DNA from: Fodinibius sp. Rm-B-1B1-1
Lineage (GTDB): Bacteria > Bacteroidota > Rhodothermia > Balneolales > Balneolaceae
Assembly: GCF_038594945.1 (NCBI RefSeq)
Contig: NZ_JBCFYD010000002.1
Coordinates: 124,001 to 188,000 of the forward strand
Direction of reading: 5' to 3'
DNA length: 64,000 nucleotides
In this document: positions 39,328 to 48,482 of the stretch, piece after piece
Layout: every line of letters begins with the position of its first letter
Position numbering within the stretch: the first letter of the stretch is position 1
Notes under the pieces: generated by a model
What the model was told of the DNA's origin: nothing
The model's database searches: none
What the model saw: only the letters and a program-made list of their open reading frames with translations
Made by a program: the position numbers and the translations under genes

Positions 39328-40043
39328 GAGTCGTCTGGTGATTTAGGGTTCAGGGGACGCATGGTAATATCATTGATCAGGAAGTTATCTGGAGTTTCCA
39401 GCACATTAACTAATACCTGGGCGACTTCATCGGGCTGCATCATATTGGAGTGAGTATCAATATCTTTATCCCCAAAAAAGCTGGTTGCAATAGAGCCGGG
39501 GTAAAAACAGGTTACCTTTATGCCATCGTATCGGACTTCCTTGAAGAGGGCTTCACTAAATCCACGGACTCCAAACTTGGATGCATTATAGCCCGTCATT
39601 TTAGGATTGCCAATTTTTCCGGCGATCGACGCGATATTAATAATATGACAGGTAGCGTCTTTAGCCTTCATTAAAGGGACAAATTGACGCGTCATATAAA
39701 AAGTGCCGGATAAGTTGGTCTGTACCATTGCTTCCCACTCATCCAAGGGTAGTTCATCGACATCAGCAAAACGTCCCAGTCCGGCGTTGTTAATAAGAAT
39801 ATCGGGAGCAGTCGAATTATCAAAAGTCTCAGAAACCCATTTTTCGATGGCATCGTGGTCGGTAATATCCATTGTAATAGGAATAAATTGATCGCCCAGC
39901 TCTTGTTGCACGCGTTGTAATTTATCGGTGCTTCGTGCCAGTCCATACACCGTAGCTCCATTATTTATCAAAGCTTCACTGAAAGCGATACCGATGCCAC
40001 TGCTGGCTCCCGTAACAATGGCTGTTTTGGAATGTATATCCAT
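39324..40043 (-). CDS. Short-chain dehydrogenase/reductase
   Basis: The 239-residue classical SDR has the NAD(P) motif TGASSGIGIAFSEAL (about 11-25), NNAG (about 85-88) and catalytic Ser139, Tyr152 and Lys156 (GYNASKFGVRG). The substrate cannot be deduced. The Bacteroidota branch often labelled as SDR family oxidoreductase of unknown specificity fits. It is coupled to the DUF4296 gene downstream. Confidence 0.9.
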   Translation of the reverse strand: MDIHSKTAIVTGASSGIGIAFSEALINNGATVYGLARSTDKLQRVQQELGDQFIPITMDITDHDAIEKWVSETFDNSTAPDILINNAGLGRFADVDELPLDEWEAMVQTNLSGTFYMTRQFVPLMKAKDATCHIINIASIAGKIGNPKMTGYNASKFGVRGFSEALFKEVRYDGIKVTCFYPGSIATSFFGDKDIDTHSNMMQPDEVAQVLVNVLETPDNFLINDITMRPLNPKSPDDS

Positions 40044-40101
40044 AAATTTAAGTCACTCAATTAATTAGAATGTACCTGCTAAAGCAAATCTATAACTGGT
40101 T

Positions 40102-40755
40102 TCATTCCGACTTCGACTCGTTTTTTATTTCTTCTGTATAATTGTTTAATCGATCCTGTATTAAGGCGTTGACCATATCCAGTGCTACCTTGTTTTCGCC
40201 GCCGTGTGGGATGATAATATCGGCGTATCTTTTGGTAGGTTCCACAAATTCAAGGTGCATAGGTCGCACGTGTTTTTGGTATTGGGAGAGTACGTGCTCA
40301 AGTTCGCGGTCACGTTCTACAATATCGCGTTGAATGCGACGCAAAAGACGGATATCATCATCAGTATCCACATATAGTTTGATGTCCATCAATTCGCGCA
40401 GCTCTTTTTCGGTAAAAATGAGAATCCCGTCAACCAGTATAATCTTTTTTGGTTCTGCTAAGCGGGTTTCCTCTTTGCGGATATGCTTGCTGAAATCGTA
40501 AATGGGGATCTCAACCTGATACCCTTCTTTGAGAGCTTCAATGTGTCGGATCATCAATTCGGTTTCGAGCGAAGAGGGATGGTCAAAATTTTGCTTATTT
40601 CGCTCTTCGAACGACAAATGTTTCAAGTCGCGGTAATATGAATCGTGCTGAATCAGCAAGATGTCATTTTCCCCAATGGCATTAACAATGTGTTCAACAA
40701 CTGTTGTTTTTCCTGAACCGCTGCCTCCTGCAACACCTATGATAAGAGGTTTCAA
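40102..40755 (-). CDS. udk: Uridine kinase
   Basis: The 217-residue enzyme phosphorylates uridine and cytidine in pyrimidine salvage. The P-loop is GVAGGSGSGKTTVVEHI (about 7-23). The conserved HDSYYRDLKHLSFEERNKQ, NFDHPSSLETELM and DVDTDDDIRLLRRIQRDI-like blocks are characteristic. It follows the amidase by 21 bases on the same strand. Confidence 0.95.
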   Translation of the reverse strand: MKPLIIGVAGGSGSGKTTVVEHIVNAIGENDILLIQHDSYYRDLKHLSFEERNKQNFDHPSSLETELMIRHIEALKEGYQVEIPIYDFSKHIRKEETRLAEPKKIILVDGILIFTEKELRELMDIKLYVDTDDDIRLLRRIQRDIVERDRELEHVLSQYQKHVRPMHLEFVEPTKRYADIIIPHGGENKVALDMVNALIQDRLNNYTEEIKNESKSE

Positions 40756-40776
40756 TATGGATATGATTTAATATTA

Positions 40777-42057
40777 TTAATTTCCGTTTGATTCTTTATA
40801 ATTCCTGATAGCCCTGAAAATTGCTGAGGCTATATACGATTGCCCCCGATCAGAGGTAAGGTATCGTGCTTCGCTTGGGTTGCTGATAAAGCCTGTTTCA
40901 ACGAGCACAGCCGGCATCGAAGCATGATAAAGTACGACAAAGCGTCCTTGTTTAACGCCACGAGAATGGCGTTGGGCTCGCTCATCAAATTGGTATTCCA
41001 TCATTCCGGCAATTTGCTCACTGGCTGTAATATAGCTGCTGTTGGCCAGTTCATATACCAGTAATTCTTCCTGGCTAAGCTCGCGCTGTTCAATATCGTT
41101 GTTAGCGCGCACTACTTTATTTTCTCGTTTCATAACTTCCAGGGCTGACTCACTGCGTTCCAGTCCCAAAAAGTAGAGTTCGGTGCCATTGGGTTGACGA
41201 GTAGTATGTGAGTTACAGTGAATGGAGATAAAAAGATCCCCTTCGGCATCATTGGCAATACTGCCGCGTTCTTCAAGCTCAATAAACTCATCAGAGTCGC
41301 GGGTATACACGACTTCAACCTCTGGCATATATTCATTGATATAACCACCTACTTTCTTGGCAATTTCGAGCACGATATTTTTCTCCTGAACATTTCGATA
41401 TCCAATAGAGCCGGGATCATGACCGCCATGACCCGCATCAATAACGACCACATCAAACTTCATTTTATCTCTTGTTTGATTGTAGTCGCTGTTTTCGGAG
41501 GGGGTATTCCCATTTCCTTCCAATAAATTTTGTTCAGTGATCGTAAAGCTCGACCATATAATGGGTTCAGTATCTTTGGTTAAATATTCGAGTTCTGATT
41601 TCTCTGTTTCAGTGAGTCCCAGAAGTAAATCATTACTGTTACCATCATGATAGGCTTTCCCGTCATAGAATTTTCCTTCGGTAATATAGATGTCAACGCC
41701 GATACCTGCGGGAATATCGTAGAAACTAATTTCATCAAAAGCGGAAGAAATGTTAGGTAGGTTGATATCTGCTGTATCAATATTTTCTTGATACAGCGTC
41801 AATTGTATTAGATCTGGATCAGGTTGATAAACCTGGAACGAATCTACTGCCTGGGCTAAATGAAATCGTATAACTTGTCCTTTGCCGTCGCTACGTTCTG
41901 CAGTCGTTAATTTTTGTAGCGTATTCTCTTGGGCCTGGAGAGAAAAGGGGAGGGAGAAAGTTAGAAAAAGAACTGTGACCAATAGTGCCCGAAAGAATCT
42001 ATAGTTGGCAGTTTTATGCGCGTATTTCAGAATGGGATTGATCACCTTACAATGCAT
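40777..42057 (-). CDS. N-acetylmuramoyl-L-alanine amidase (Amidase_3)
   Basis: The 426-residue periplasmic enzyme cleaves the bond between MurNAc and L-alanine of peptidoglycan. It has a signal peptide (hydrophobic 22-41, ending SLQAQ), an N-terminal domain of AMIN-like character (about 45-150), and an Amidase_3 domain. Zinc ligands His210 (DAGHGGHDPG), Glu225 and His280 (SIHCNSH) are all present; the C-terminal AVLVETGFISNPSEA carries the catalytic Glu. It is likely a cell-separation amidase of the AmiC type. Confidence 0.92.
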   Translation of the reverse strand: MHCKVINPILKYAHKTANYRFFRALLVTVLFLTFSLPFSLQAQENTLQKLTTAERSDGKGQVIRFHLAQAVDSFQVYQPDPDLIQLTLYQENIDTADINLPNISSAFDEISFYDIPAGIGVDIYITEGKFYDGKAYHDGNSNDLLLGLTETEKSELEYLTKDTEPIIWSSFTITEQNLLEGNGNTPSENSDYNQTRDKMKFDVVVIDAGHGGHDPGSIGYRNVQEKNIVLEIAKKVGGYINEYMPEVEVVYTRDSDEFIELEERGSIANDAEGDLFISIHCNSHTTRQPNGTELYFLGLERSESALEVMKRENKVVRANNDIEQRELSQEELLVYELANSSYITASEQIAGMMEYQFDERAQRHSRGVKQGRFVVLYHASMPAVLVETGFISNPSEARYLTSDRGQSYIASAIFRAIRNYKESNGN

Positions 42058-42217
42058 TGGGATAGTGAAGAATATTTTGATCGAAATTAATTAATATTTA
42101 GTCAAGAATAAAAAGAGATTATCCTATGAATAGCAGTGGTTAACGGATGAGTATTAATTTGTATTTCATCATTTTTTGATCAAATTAAGACAAAACAAAT
42201 AAATAAACCGATCTGTA

Positions 42218-45157
42218 TTGAAGCGTCAAGAATTTAGGAATAGGCTGCAACAGGGTATAAAAGACGAGCTTCTTACTGGTATTGCCTCATATATTGAACA
42301 CCGTTTTGAAGTTTATGAGCAACTGCTGAGATATTTTTCAGCTGTTGACCGGAAGTATGCTGATGGGGAGTTGTTGCAGCAGGGATTGCAAAGCCTTTTA
42401 ACAAATATTGAAAACTCGTTATTGAAGTTAGATGCTCCTTTACTCATAAATAAGTATTTGTCTGCTGTTGATAAGGTGGGGGGCTCATTTCCGGACGAGG
42501 TTGTGTGGCAGCAAAAGACACAGCGTTTTGCTAAGCAAGATGGGGATGCTGTGGCTATCATGATCGGAAAAAAGGGAAAGCAAATTACATATGGCCTTTT
42601 AAAATTTCTTCATAATAGTGGTCAATTTTTCAGGGGACTCATAGGTAGAGAAAAGAAGCCGTATCCAAAATGGGAACAACAGGTTCCATTAGAAAATGCA
42701 ATAAAGTGTTTGTTGTTACAGGGTGGGCAAGTGCTCGAATGGGAGCATGATATTGAACGAGTACAGCTGGAAATTGTTCGGGACATTGAGGAACTGCTGG
42801 TGCAAAACGATGGAAATACCCAGCCCGATTTATTGGGGTTTGTATCGGATCAAAAAGAGAAGCTGGGAGAGAAAAAGAAAATTCTTTTGCAGCAAATAGA
42901 AGAAGATCTGGATGCTCAGCAATCACATATTGAGGAGGTTATTGAAAAGGTAGACACGATTGAGAAGAGCAGTGCTGTTTTTACTAATGAGCAGCTGCAA
43001 GAAACTCGTCACAATTTGCTCGATCAGTTTAAAGCCAATCGGAAACAGTGGTTGGATGTAGAACAGTTATATCTGGAACGTACTCGAGATGTGGCTCATT
43101 TTTTGAGCTTACAGAATGAGATGGAAGGGGAGATCGCTGAATTTAGATCAACCCTGGAAACCCATTTTAAGGAAGCACTAAATAAACCACTCAGTGAATT
43201 TTATCAGCATATCGAGAAGAGCATCCAAACGGTTGGTGAGGAAGATTCACTTGTTGAAGTTCGATCACTAAAAGAAAAACTGGAAGAGTTTGTTGAGCTA
43301 AAGCTTTTGGCTCCCTTAGAAAAGCTGCATGAAAAACGCATTTTATCGGGAAAAGTGGAACACTTTTTTGAAGATTTATTGCTGATGGTAGGGCAATCAT
43401 CCGAGGATGCCCAACTCGTTTTTGGTTCTGGTTTGGATACAAATCCACCCACGGTAAATCAGGAGAAAGTTGCCTGGCGGCAACTCGTTATTCGGGCGTT
43501 TCGGGAACTGTTTATGCGTTCTTTACAGCCTGATGAACAGCAGTACGAGCAGTTTATCGCACAAAATATAGAAGAGATTCAGGAGATTAATAATATTATT
43601 TCTGTGAACCTTGAATCTGCATTAACAGTAGATGATGAGGATGTAGAGGAGCAGGAAGATCCTACTAAGGTAGTGCGCGAAGCATTGCAGCGAATCTTAG
43701 CGAAGGTTGAAGAATTAAATCAAAGTGCTGATGAAAAGTGGCAACAGATAGAGGGAGCACTTCGAGGAGGTAACAAGCAGTTTTTTGTCTCGTTGTTGGA
43801 TTTGCTACACAAGGGAGATTCGAAGCAGCTGCAGGTGTTGAATGCGAAATATACGGTCAAGGAAAAAACGAAAGATTGGAAAACGATATTAGATTCTCGC
43901 TGGGCCCGGGCAGAGGATCAGCTGATGTTGTGGAGCCGATTTTTGTGGAAAAAAGGCAAAGGTTATGCAGATAGTGTAAAGTCATTATTGGGGTTTAAAA
44001 AAAGCGGGGTTCAGGAATCAAGGCGTGCCGATATTGCTACTTATCTTTCTGAGACAGACAAACAGATGAAGGGTTTGCCGTATATTTATCGGCGCTTGTT
44101 TGATTTTAAATCACTGGCCGACAAACGTTTTTTTGAGCCTGCCAATGATTCGGTTGTGCTTTTTAAAAAAGCGTATGAGCAATGGCAGAATGAATTTTCG
44201 ACGAATTTCGCAGTGGTGGGAGAGAAGGGGAGTGGAAAATCTTCTTTTTTAAAGCTGATGATAGAAACAGAGTTCAGCCAATCAGAACCTCAAATATTGG
44301 AGTTTAATAAAACAATATGGGATGAGCAGCAGTTAGTTGATAAGGTTATATCTGTGTTACAAGTAGAGCATGCAGAGTCTGTTGAGGAGCTTATAGCTGA
44401 GATCAAAGAAAAGAATCAACGGTCAGTTATTGTTTTGGAATCCGTTCAAAACTGTTTTGTTCGAGATATCAACGGTTTTAAGGCCATTGAAAAACTTATG
44501 TATCTAATCAGTGAAACCCGAGATAACCTCTTTTGGGTCGTTAGTTGTTCGCGTTATGCGTGGTCATTTTTGGATAAGGTGATGCAGTTAAGTGAGTACT
44601 TTTCCCATGTCAGTAAAAGTGATTCGTTGACTGCTGATCAACTTGAGCAAGTTATTTTAAACAGGCACCAAGCCAGTGGATACTCATTGTATTTTGAACC
44701 CGATGAACAAGTCTTACAGTCGCGGACCTACAGGAAATTGAAGGACAGTGAAGAGGAAGTGCAAACCTATTTAAAGGAGGAATATTTTGAAGAATTGACA
44801 AAATTGGCTGAAGGTAATCCTTCTATTGCTATGATTTTTTGGATTCGCTCGATACGAGAATTTGATGAAACAAACTTTTATATAAAACCTCTCGAGATCA
44901 CATCAGTGGAGATGATTGAAGACTTAAATCCACAGGTCTTATTTACATTGGAGGCATTTGTATTGCATGATACGCTGTCTGACACTGAACTGGCAATGAT
45001 CATGGATAATACGATTGAGGAAAGCAGGCTGTTAATAAACCGTTTGCGATCACGAGGCATGCTTGTGGATAAAGAAGGAAGTAGTACCATCAATCATTTG
45101 ATGTACCGACAAATTGTCCGCGTGCTGAAAGAACGGAATATAATTCATTTGGGGTAA
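42218..45157 (+). CDS. Large coiled-coil P-loop ATPase of unknown function
   Basis: The 979-residue protein starts at a TTG (no good ATG is available nearby without loss of sequence). The first 600 residues are mostly charged alpha-helical, coiled-coil-like. A P-loop domain begins near 655: Walker A VVGEKGSGKSSFLKLM with Lys674, and a Walker B-like VIVLESVQN (Glu742 at the usual Asp/Glu position). A conserved-looking sensor region (FWVVSCSRYAW) follows, and a C-terminal winged-helix-like tail (LEAFVLHDTLSDTELAMIM). This resembles STAND/AAA-type regulatory ATPases, but I cannot place it in a named family. It ends 4 bases before the MscS gene. Confidence 0.75.
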   Translation: MKRQEFRNRLQQGIKDELLTGIASYIEHRFEVYEQLLRYFSAVDRKYADGELLQQGLQSLLTNIENSLLKLDAPLLINKYLSAVDKVGGSFPDEVVWQQKTQRFAKQDGDAVAIMIGKKGKQITYGLLKFLHNSGQFFRGLIGREKKPYPKWEQQVPLENAIKCLLLQGGQVLEWEHDIERVQLEIVRDIEELLVQNDGNTQPDLLGFVSDQKEKLGEKKKILLQQIEEDLDAQQSHIEEVIEKVDTIEKSSAVFTNEQLQETRHNLLDQFKANRKQWLDVEQLYLERTRDVAHFLSLQNEMEGEIAEFRSTLETHFKEALNKPLSEFYQHIEKSIQTVGEEDSLVEVRSLKEKLEEFVELKLLAPLEKLHEKRILSGKVEHFFEDLLLMVGQSSEDAQLVFGSGLDTNPPTVNQEKVAWRQLVIRAFRELFMRSLQPDEQQYEQFIAQNIEEIQEINNIISVNLESALTVDDEDVEEQEDPTKVVREALQRILAKVEELNQSADEKWQQIEGALRGGNKQFFVSLLDLLHKGDSKQLQVLNAKYTVKEKTKDWKTILDSRWARAEDQLMLWSRFLWKKGKGYADSVKSLLGFKKSGVQESRRADIATYLSETDKQMKGLPYIYRRLFDFKSLADKRFFEPANDSVVLFKKAYEQWQNEFSTNFAVVGEKGSGKSSFLKLMIETEFSQSEPQILEFNKTIWDEQQLVDKVISVLQVEHAESVEELIAEIKEKNQRSVIVLESVQNCFVRDINGFKAIEKLMYLISETRDNLFWVVSCSRYAWSFLDKVMQLSEYFSHVSKSDSLTADQLEQVILNRHQASGYSLYFEPDEQVLQSRTYRKLKDSEEEVQTYLKEEYFEELTKLAEGNPSIAMIFWIRSIREFDETNFYIKPLEITSVEMIEDLNPQVLFTLEAFVLHDTLSDTELAMIMDNTIEESRLLINRLRSRGMLVDKEGSSTINHLMYRQIVRVLKERNIIHLG

Positions 45158-45161
45158 TAGT

Positions 45162-46139
45162 ATGGGGAAGTTTTTTAGCATATTGGGATTGATTACGGTT
45201 TTTGTCTTAGGTGGGGTTCATACCAGCTTATCGGTTGTGCAGGATACTGTAGCGCAGCAACCCGATACTACTATTATTATTGGGCCGGTACAGATCGATA
45301 CCACACAAGCCAAGGTAGAAGGTGATACTGCTGCTATCCAAGAGGAAGATCCGCTGGCAAAGTTCGAAAACCTCATTTCTACGGGGGTGATCATTGCTAT
45401 TATTATAGCATTGATTGTTACCTATTTTATCAATCGATTTATTGTACTCATCCTCGATAACTTGTCGGAGCAATTTACCAGTTACCGTTTAGGTATTAAG
45501 CGATTGGTACCTGTTATTCGGTTGATAATTTGGTCTGTTGCTATCTACATCATCATTGCGGGTATCATTGAACCACCATTAAGCACCATCATTACGGTAC
45601 TGGCATCCATCGGTATTGCCGTTGGTTTTGCGGCTCAGGATATCCTTAAAAATATATTCGGTGGATTTATAATCATTATGGATCGTCCTTTTCAGGTAGG
45701 CGATAAAATCGAAGTTGCCGAACATTATGGCGAAGTTTTATCCATTGGGTTGCGATCAAGCCGTATTGTAACGCCTGATGATTCTATTGTCACGATTCCC
45801 AACAGTGAGCTAATGAATAGAGCGGTATCCAATGCCAATTCCAGTGCATTAGATTGTCTGGTAGTCGCCGAAATTTTTCTACCTATGGATATTGATGTTG
45901 ATAAGGTTAAGCGTATTGCATATCGAGCAGCCGTTTCGTCGCGATATGTTTATTTAAAAAAGCCTATCACAATCATTGCTCTTAATGAAGTTCATGAAGA
46001 AAATTTTGTACTTAAGCTTCGGGTTAAAGCATATGTGTTAGATATACGCTATGAGTTTCCTTTTAAAAGTGATATGACGGAGCTTATTTTAGAAGAGCTG
46101 AAAAGACGGAAGATGCTACCCAAACAGAAGTTGAATTGA
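45162..46139 (+). CDS. MscS-type mechanosensitive channel
   Basis: The 325-residue protein has a signal-peptide-like N-terminus (about 1-25), an extracytoplasmic Asp/Gln-rich stretch, and three membrane helices in the region 70-165. The MscS pore and beta domain are clear: ASIGIAVGFAAQDILKNI, FGGFIIIMDRPFQVGDKIEV and GLRSSRIVTPDDSIVTIPNS. MscS-family channels release solutes on hypo-osmotic shock. It follows the P-loop ATPase by 4 bases, suggesting one translational unit, and is 36 bases before the M49-like gene. Confidence 0.92.
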   Translation: MGKFFSILGLITVFVLGGVHTSLSVVQDTVAQQPDTTIIIGPVQIDTTQAKVEGDTAAIQEEDPLAKFENLISTGVIIAIIIALIVTYFINRFIVLILDNLSEQFTSYRLGIKRLVPVIRLIIWSVAIYIIIAGIIEPPLSTIITVLASIGIAVGFAAQDILKNIFGGFIIIMDRPFQVGDKIEVAEHYGEVLSIGLRSSRIVTPDDSIVTIPNSELMNRAVSNANSSALDCLVVAEIFLPMDIDVDKVKRIAYRAAVSSRYVYLKKPITIIALNEVHEENFVLKLRVKAYVLDIRYEFPFKSDMTELILEELKRRKMLPKQKLN

Positions 46140-46175
46140 CCTTTATTAGCTAAAACAAACATTACATTTAAAATT

Positions 46176-47810
46176 ATGAAATATACAATAGCGCTATTAA
46201 CAACTGTAGTAGTTGGATTTATTTTTTCAGGATGTCAGTTTGATGATGGGAAGAATATAATGTCGATTGATGACCGGTTAAATCAGTATACGGAGTTTAC
46301 ATTAGAAGCGGATGTTTCCTCTCTGAGTGATAATCAGAAAGAAATTATCAAGCTTCTTATTGATGCGGGCGATGAGATGGATCAGGTATTTTGGGAGCAA
46401 TCTTATGGCAATAAGGAAACATTGTTGGCTAATACGACTGAAAAGGAACAGCGCTTTGCCCGAATAAATTATGGTCCCTGGGATCGGTTGAATGGCAACG
46501 AGCCCTTTCTTGAAGACGTTGGGGAAAAACCTGCGGGAGCCAATTTTTATCCTCGAGATATGACCAAGGAAGAATTTGAAAATTGGGATGCAGATGATAA
46601 AGATGATCTATATACATTGGTCCGTCGTAATTCTACTGGTGGGCTGGTTACGGTTCCCTATCACGAGGCTTTTGCCGAGCAACATCAGCGGGCGGCTAAT
46701 AAATTAGAAGAAGCAGCCGAACTTGCCGACGATGAAGGATTTAAAAAATATCTGAATTTGCGGGCTGAGGCTTTACGCACAGACGAATACCAAGAAAGTG
46801 ATAGGGCGTGGCTGGATATGAAAAATAATACGATCGAAGTTGTTATAGGACCTATTGAAACGTATGAAGATCAGTTATTTGGATACAAAGCTGCTCACGA
46901 AACGTTTGTACTAATTAAAGACAAGGAGTGGAGCAGCCGTTTATCGAAATATGCAGAAGTGCTTCCCGAACTTCAGGAAGGCCTACCGGTTGCCGAAGAG
47001 TACAAGCAGGAAAAACCTGGACGTGATTCTGATCTTAATGCTTATGATGCTGTTTATTATGCAGGGGATGCAAATGCGGGATCAAAAACTATCGCCATAA
47101 ATCTACCCAATGATGAGGAAGTACAGCTTGAAAAGGGGACCCGTCGCCTGCAGCTAAAAAATGCTATGCGCGCTAAATACGATAAAATTTTGTTACCCAT
47201 TTCTGATGTGTTAATTGCTGAAGATCAGCGGCAGTACCTAACGTTTGATGCCTTCTTTGGCAATACGATGTTCCACGAGGTGGCCCACGGTTTGGGAATC
47301 AAAAATACTATCGATGGGGAAAGTACAGTGCGAGAAGCACTTAAGGAACATGCATCAGCGCTTGAAGAGGGTAAGGCCGATGTGTTAGGGCTGTATATGG
47401 TTTCGGAGCTTCGCAACGATAATATGATTGATGAAGGAGTTATTGATAACAATTATGTTACGTTTATGGCCAGTATCTTTCGATCAATCCGCTTTGGTTC
47501 GTCCAGCGCGCACGGCAAAGCAAATCTGATTCGGTTTAATTATTTTAAAGAACAGGGGGCTTTTACCTACGATGACGATACGCAAACCTATCGCGTGAAT
47601 TTTGATAAAATGGCCGAAGCAACTAATTCACTTTCTGAAAAAATTCTCACCCTGCAAGGTAATGGGGATTATGAAGGCGTAGTAAAATTTATTGAAGAAT
47701 ACGGACAAATTGGTGATCAGCTTCAGGAATCGCTGGATCGCCTTTCAGAGCAATCAATCCCGGTAGATGTAACATTTGAACAGGGTGTTGATGTGCTCGG
47801 GTTGGAATAG
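46176..47810 (+). CDS. M49-like zinc metallopeptidase lipoprotein
   Basis: The 544-residue protein has a lipobox FSGC at Cys20, so it is probably a surface or periplasmic lipoprotein. The zinc motif HEVAHGLG starts at His367, and a downstream EEGKADVLG gives a third ligand Glu397 or Glu398. This HExxH plus EExxA arrangement is the family M49 (dipeptidyl peptidase III) layout, HELLGH and EECRAE in the animal enzyme. A protease or a peptidase-like phosphohydrolase of the Nudix-linked M49 group is possible. It follows the MscS gene and is closed by a terminator. Confidence 0.8.
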   Translation: MKYTIALLTTVVVGFIFSGCQFDDGKNIMSIDDRLNQYTEFTLEADVSSLSDNQKEIIKLLIDAGDEMDQVFWEQSYGNKETLLANTTEKEQRFARINYGPWDRLNGNEPFLEDVGEKPAGANFYPRDMTKEEFENWDADDKDDLYTLVRRNSTGGLVTVPYHEAFAEQHQRAANKLEEAAELADDEGFKKYLNLRAEALRTDEYQESDRAWLDMKNNTIEVVIGPIETYEDQLFGYKAAHETFVLIKDKEWSSRLSKYAEVLPELQEGLPVAEEYKQEKPGRDSDLNAYDAVYYAGDANAGSKTIAINLPNDEEVQLEKGTRRLQLKNAMRAKYDKILLPISDVLIAEDQRQYLTFDAFFGNTMFHEVAHGLGIKNTIDGESTVREALKEHASALEEGKADVLGLYMVSELRNDNMIDEGVIDNNYVTFMASIFRSIRFGSSSAHGKANLIRFNYFKEQGAFTYDDDTQTYRVNFDKMAEATNSLSEKILTLQGNGDYEGVVKFIEEYGQIGDQLQESLDRLSEQSIPVDVTFEQGVDVLGLE

Positions 47811-47836
47811 ACATTGAATTAGTATTGTACTAATTG

Positions 47837-47868
47837 AAGGGGGGCAGGGATGCCTCCTTTTTTATTTT
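47837..47868 (+). terminator. Intrinsic terminator after the M49-like gene
   Basis: AAGGGGGGC pairs with GCCTCCTTT-side bases (about 9 bp including G-T pairs) over a 6-base loop, then TTTTTTATTTT follows. It lies 26 bases after the stop of the M49-like gene and closes the ATPase-MscS-M49 transcript. Confidence 0.8.
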
Positions 47869-47891
47869 GAGGCATCAATTAGTGTTCAGGG

Positions 47892-47920
47892 TTGACTATC
47901 ATCTACCAAACAATTACCAT
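47892..47920 (+). promoter_or_regulatory. Candidate sigma70-like promoter for the ankyrin gene
   Basis: TTGACT (47892-47897) and TACCAT (47915-47920) are 17 bases apart. This is a proteobacterial/Gram-positive-like spacing, unlike the Bacteroidota TTG/TAnnTTTG pattern. It lies 45 bases before the ankyrin start, just past the preceding terminator. Confidence 0.35.
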
Positions 47921-47964
47921 GCTTTTACAGACCCACCTTTAATCCTAAATAAGGAGGTTGAAAT

Positions 47965-48342
47965 ATGGAAGAAAACGCCTTTCTTGAAGCATCAGAAACG
48001 GGAGATTTAGAAGCGGTAAAAAAGCATTTGAAGGATGGCGCTAACGTTAATACCAGCGATGAGCATAACCGCACGGCATTAATGAAAGCAGCGAAACATG
48101 GTCATTTGGATGTAGTACAATATCTGCTCGAACATGGAGCCGATGTCAATATTCGTGATAATCGTGGAACCAGTGCCTTGTATTGGGCCTCAAGTAATGG
48201 GTACGATAATATTGTCCAACTGCTTATTCAGCATCATAGTGATGTTGTGGTTGTAGATGATCGCGGTTGGTCAGCTAAAGATCAGGCCAGTTCTCATCAT
48301 TATGACAGTATTGTTCAAATGTTGGAAGAAGCCGGCGCTTAG
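47965..48342 (+). CDS. Ankyrin-repeat protein
   Basis: The 125-residue protein is almost entirely ankyrin repeats, about three: the EASETGDLEAVKKHLKDGA cap, NRTALMKAAKHGHLDVVQYL, and GTSALYWASSNGYDNIVQLL. No signal peptide is visible, so it is cytosolic and probably a protein-binding scaffold. A strong Shine-Dalgarno sequence (AAGGAGG) sits 8 bases before the ATG, unusual in this window. It is a single-gene unit between two intrinsic terminators. Confidence 0.9.
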   Translation: MEENAFLEASETGDLEAVKKHLKDGANVNTSDEHNRTALMKAAKHGHLDVVQYLLEHGADVNIRDNRGTSALYWASSNGYDNIVQLLIQHHSDVVVVDDRGWSAKDQASSHHYDSIVQMLEEAGA

Positions 48343-48368
48343 TGTATCTAATATTAATAACAGCTTTG

Positions 48369-48402
48369 AAAGCCTGTTCCAGTTTTTGGGACAGGCTTTT
48401 TT
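48369..48402 (+). terminator. Intrinsic terminator after the ankyrin gene
   Basis: AAAGCCTGTTCC pairs with GGGACAGGCTTT (12 bp, one G-T pair) over a 7-base loop, and a T-run follows. It begins 26 bases past the ankyrin stop codon. Confidence 0.85.
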
Positions 48403-48482
48403 ATTGAGTGGATTCAATCAATACATTTATTATCTCAATCCGTAACTCTGCTGCGGATTGTATCATAACCGGGCAAGCTATT

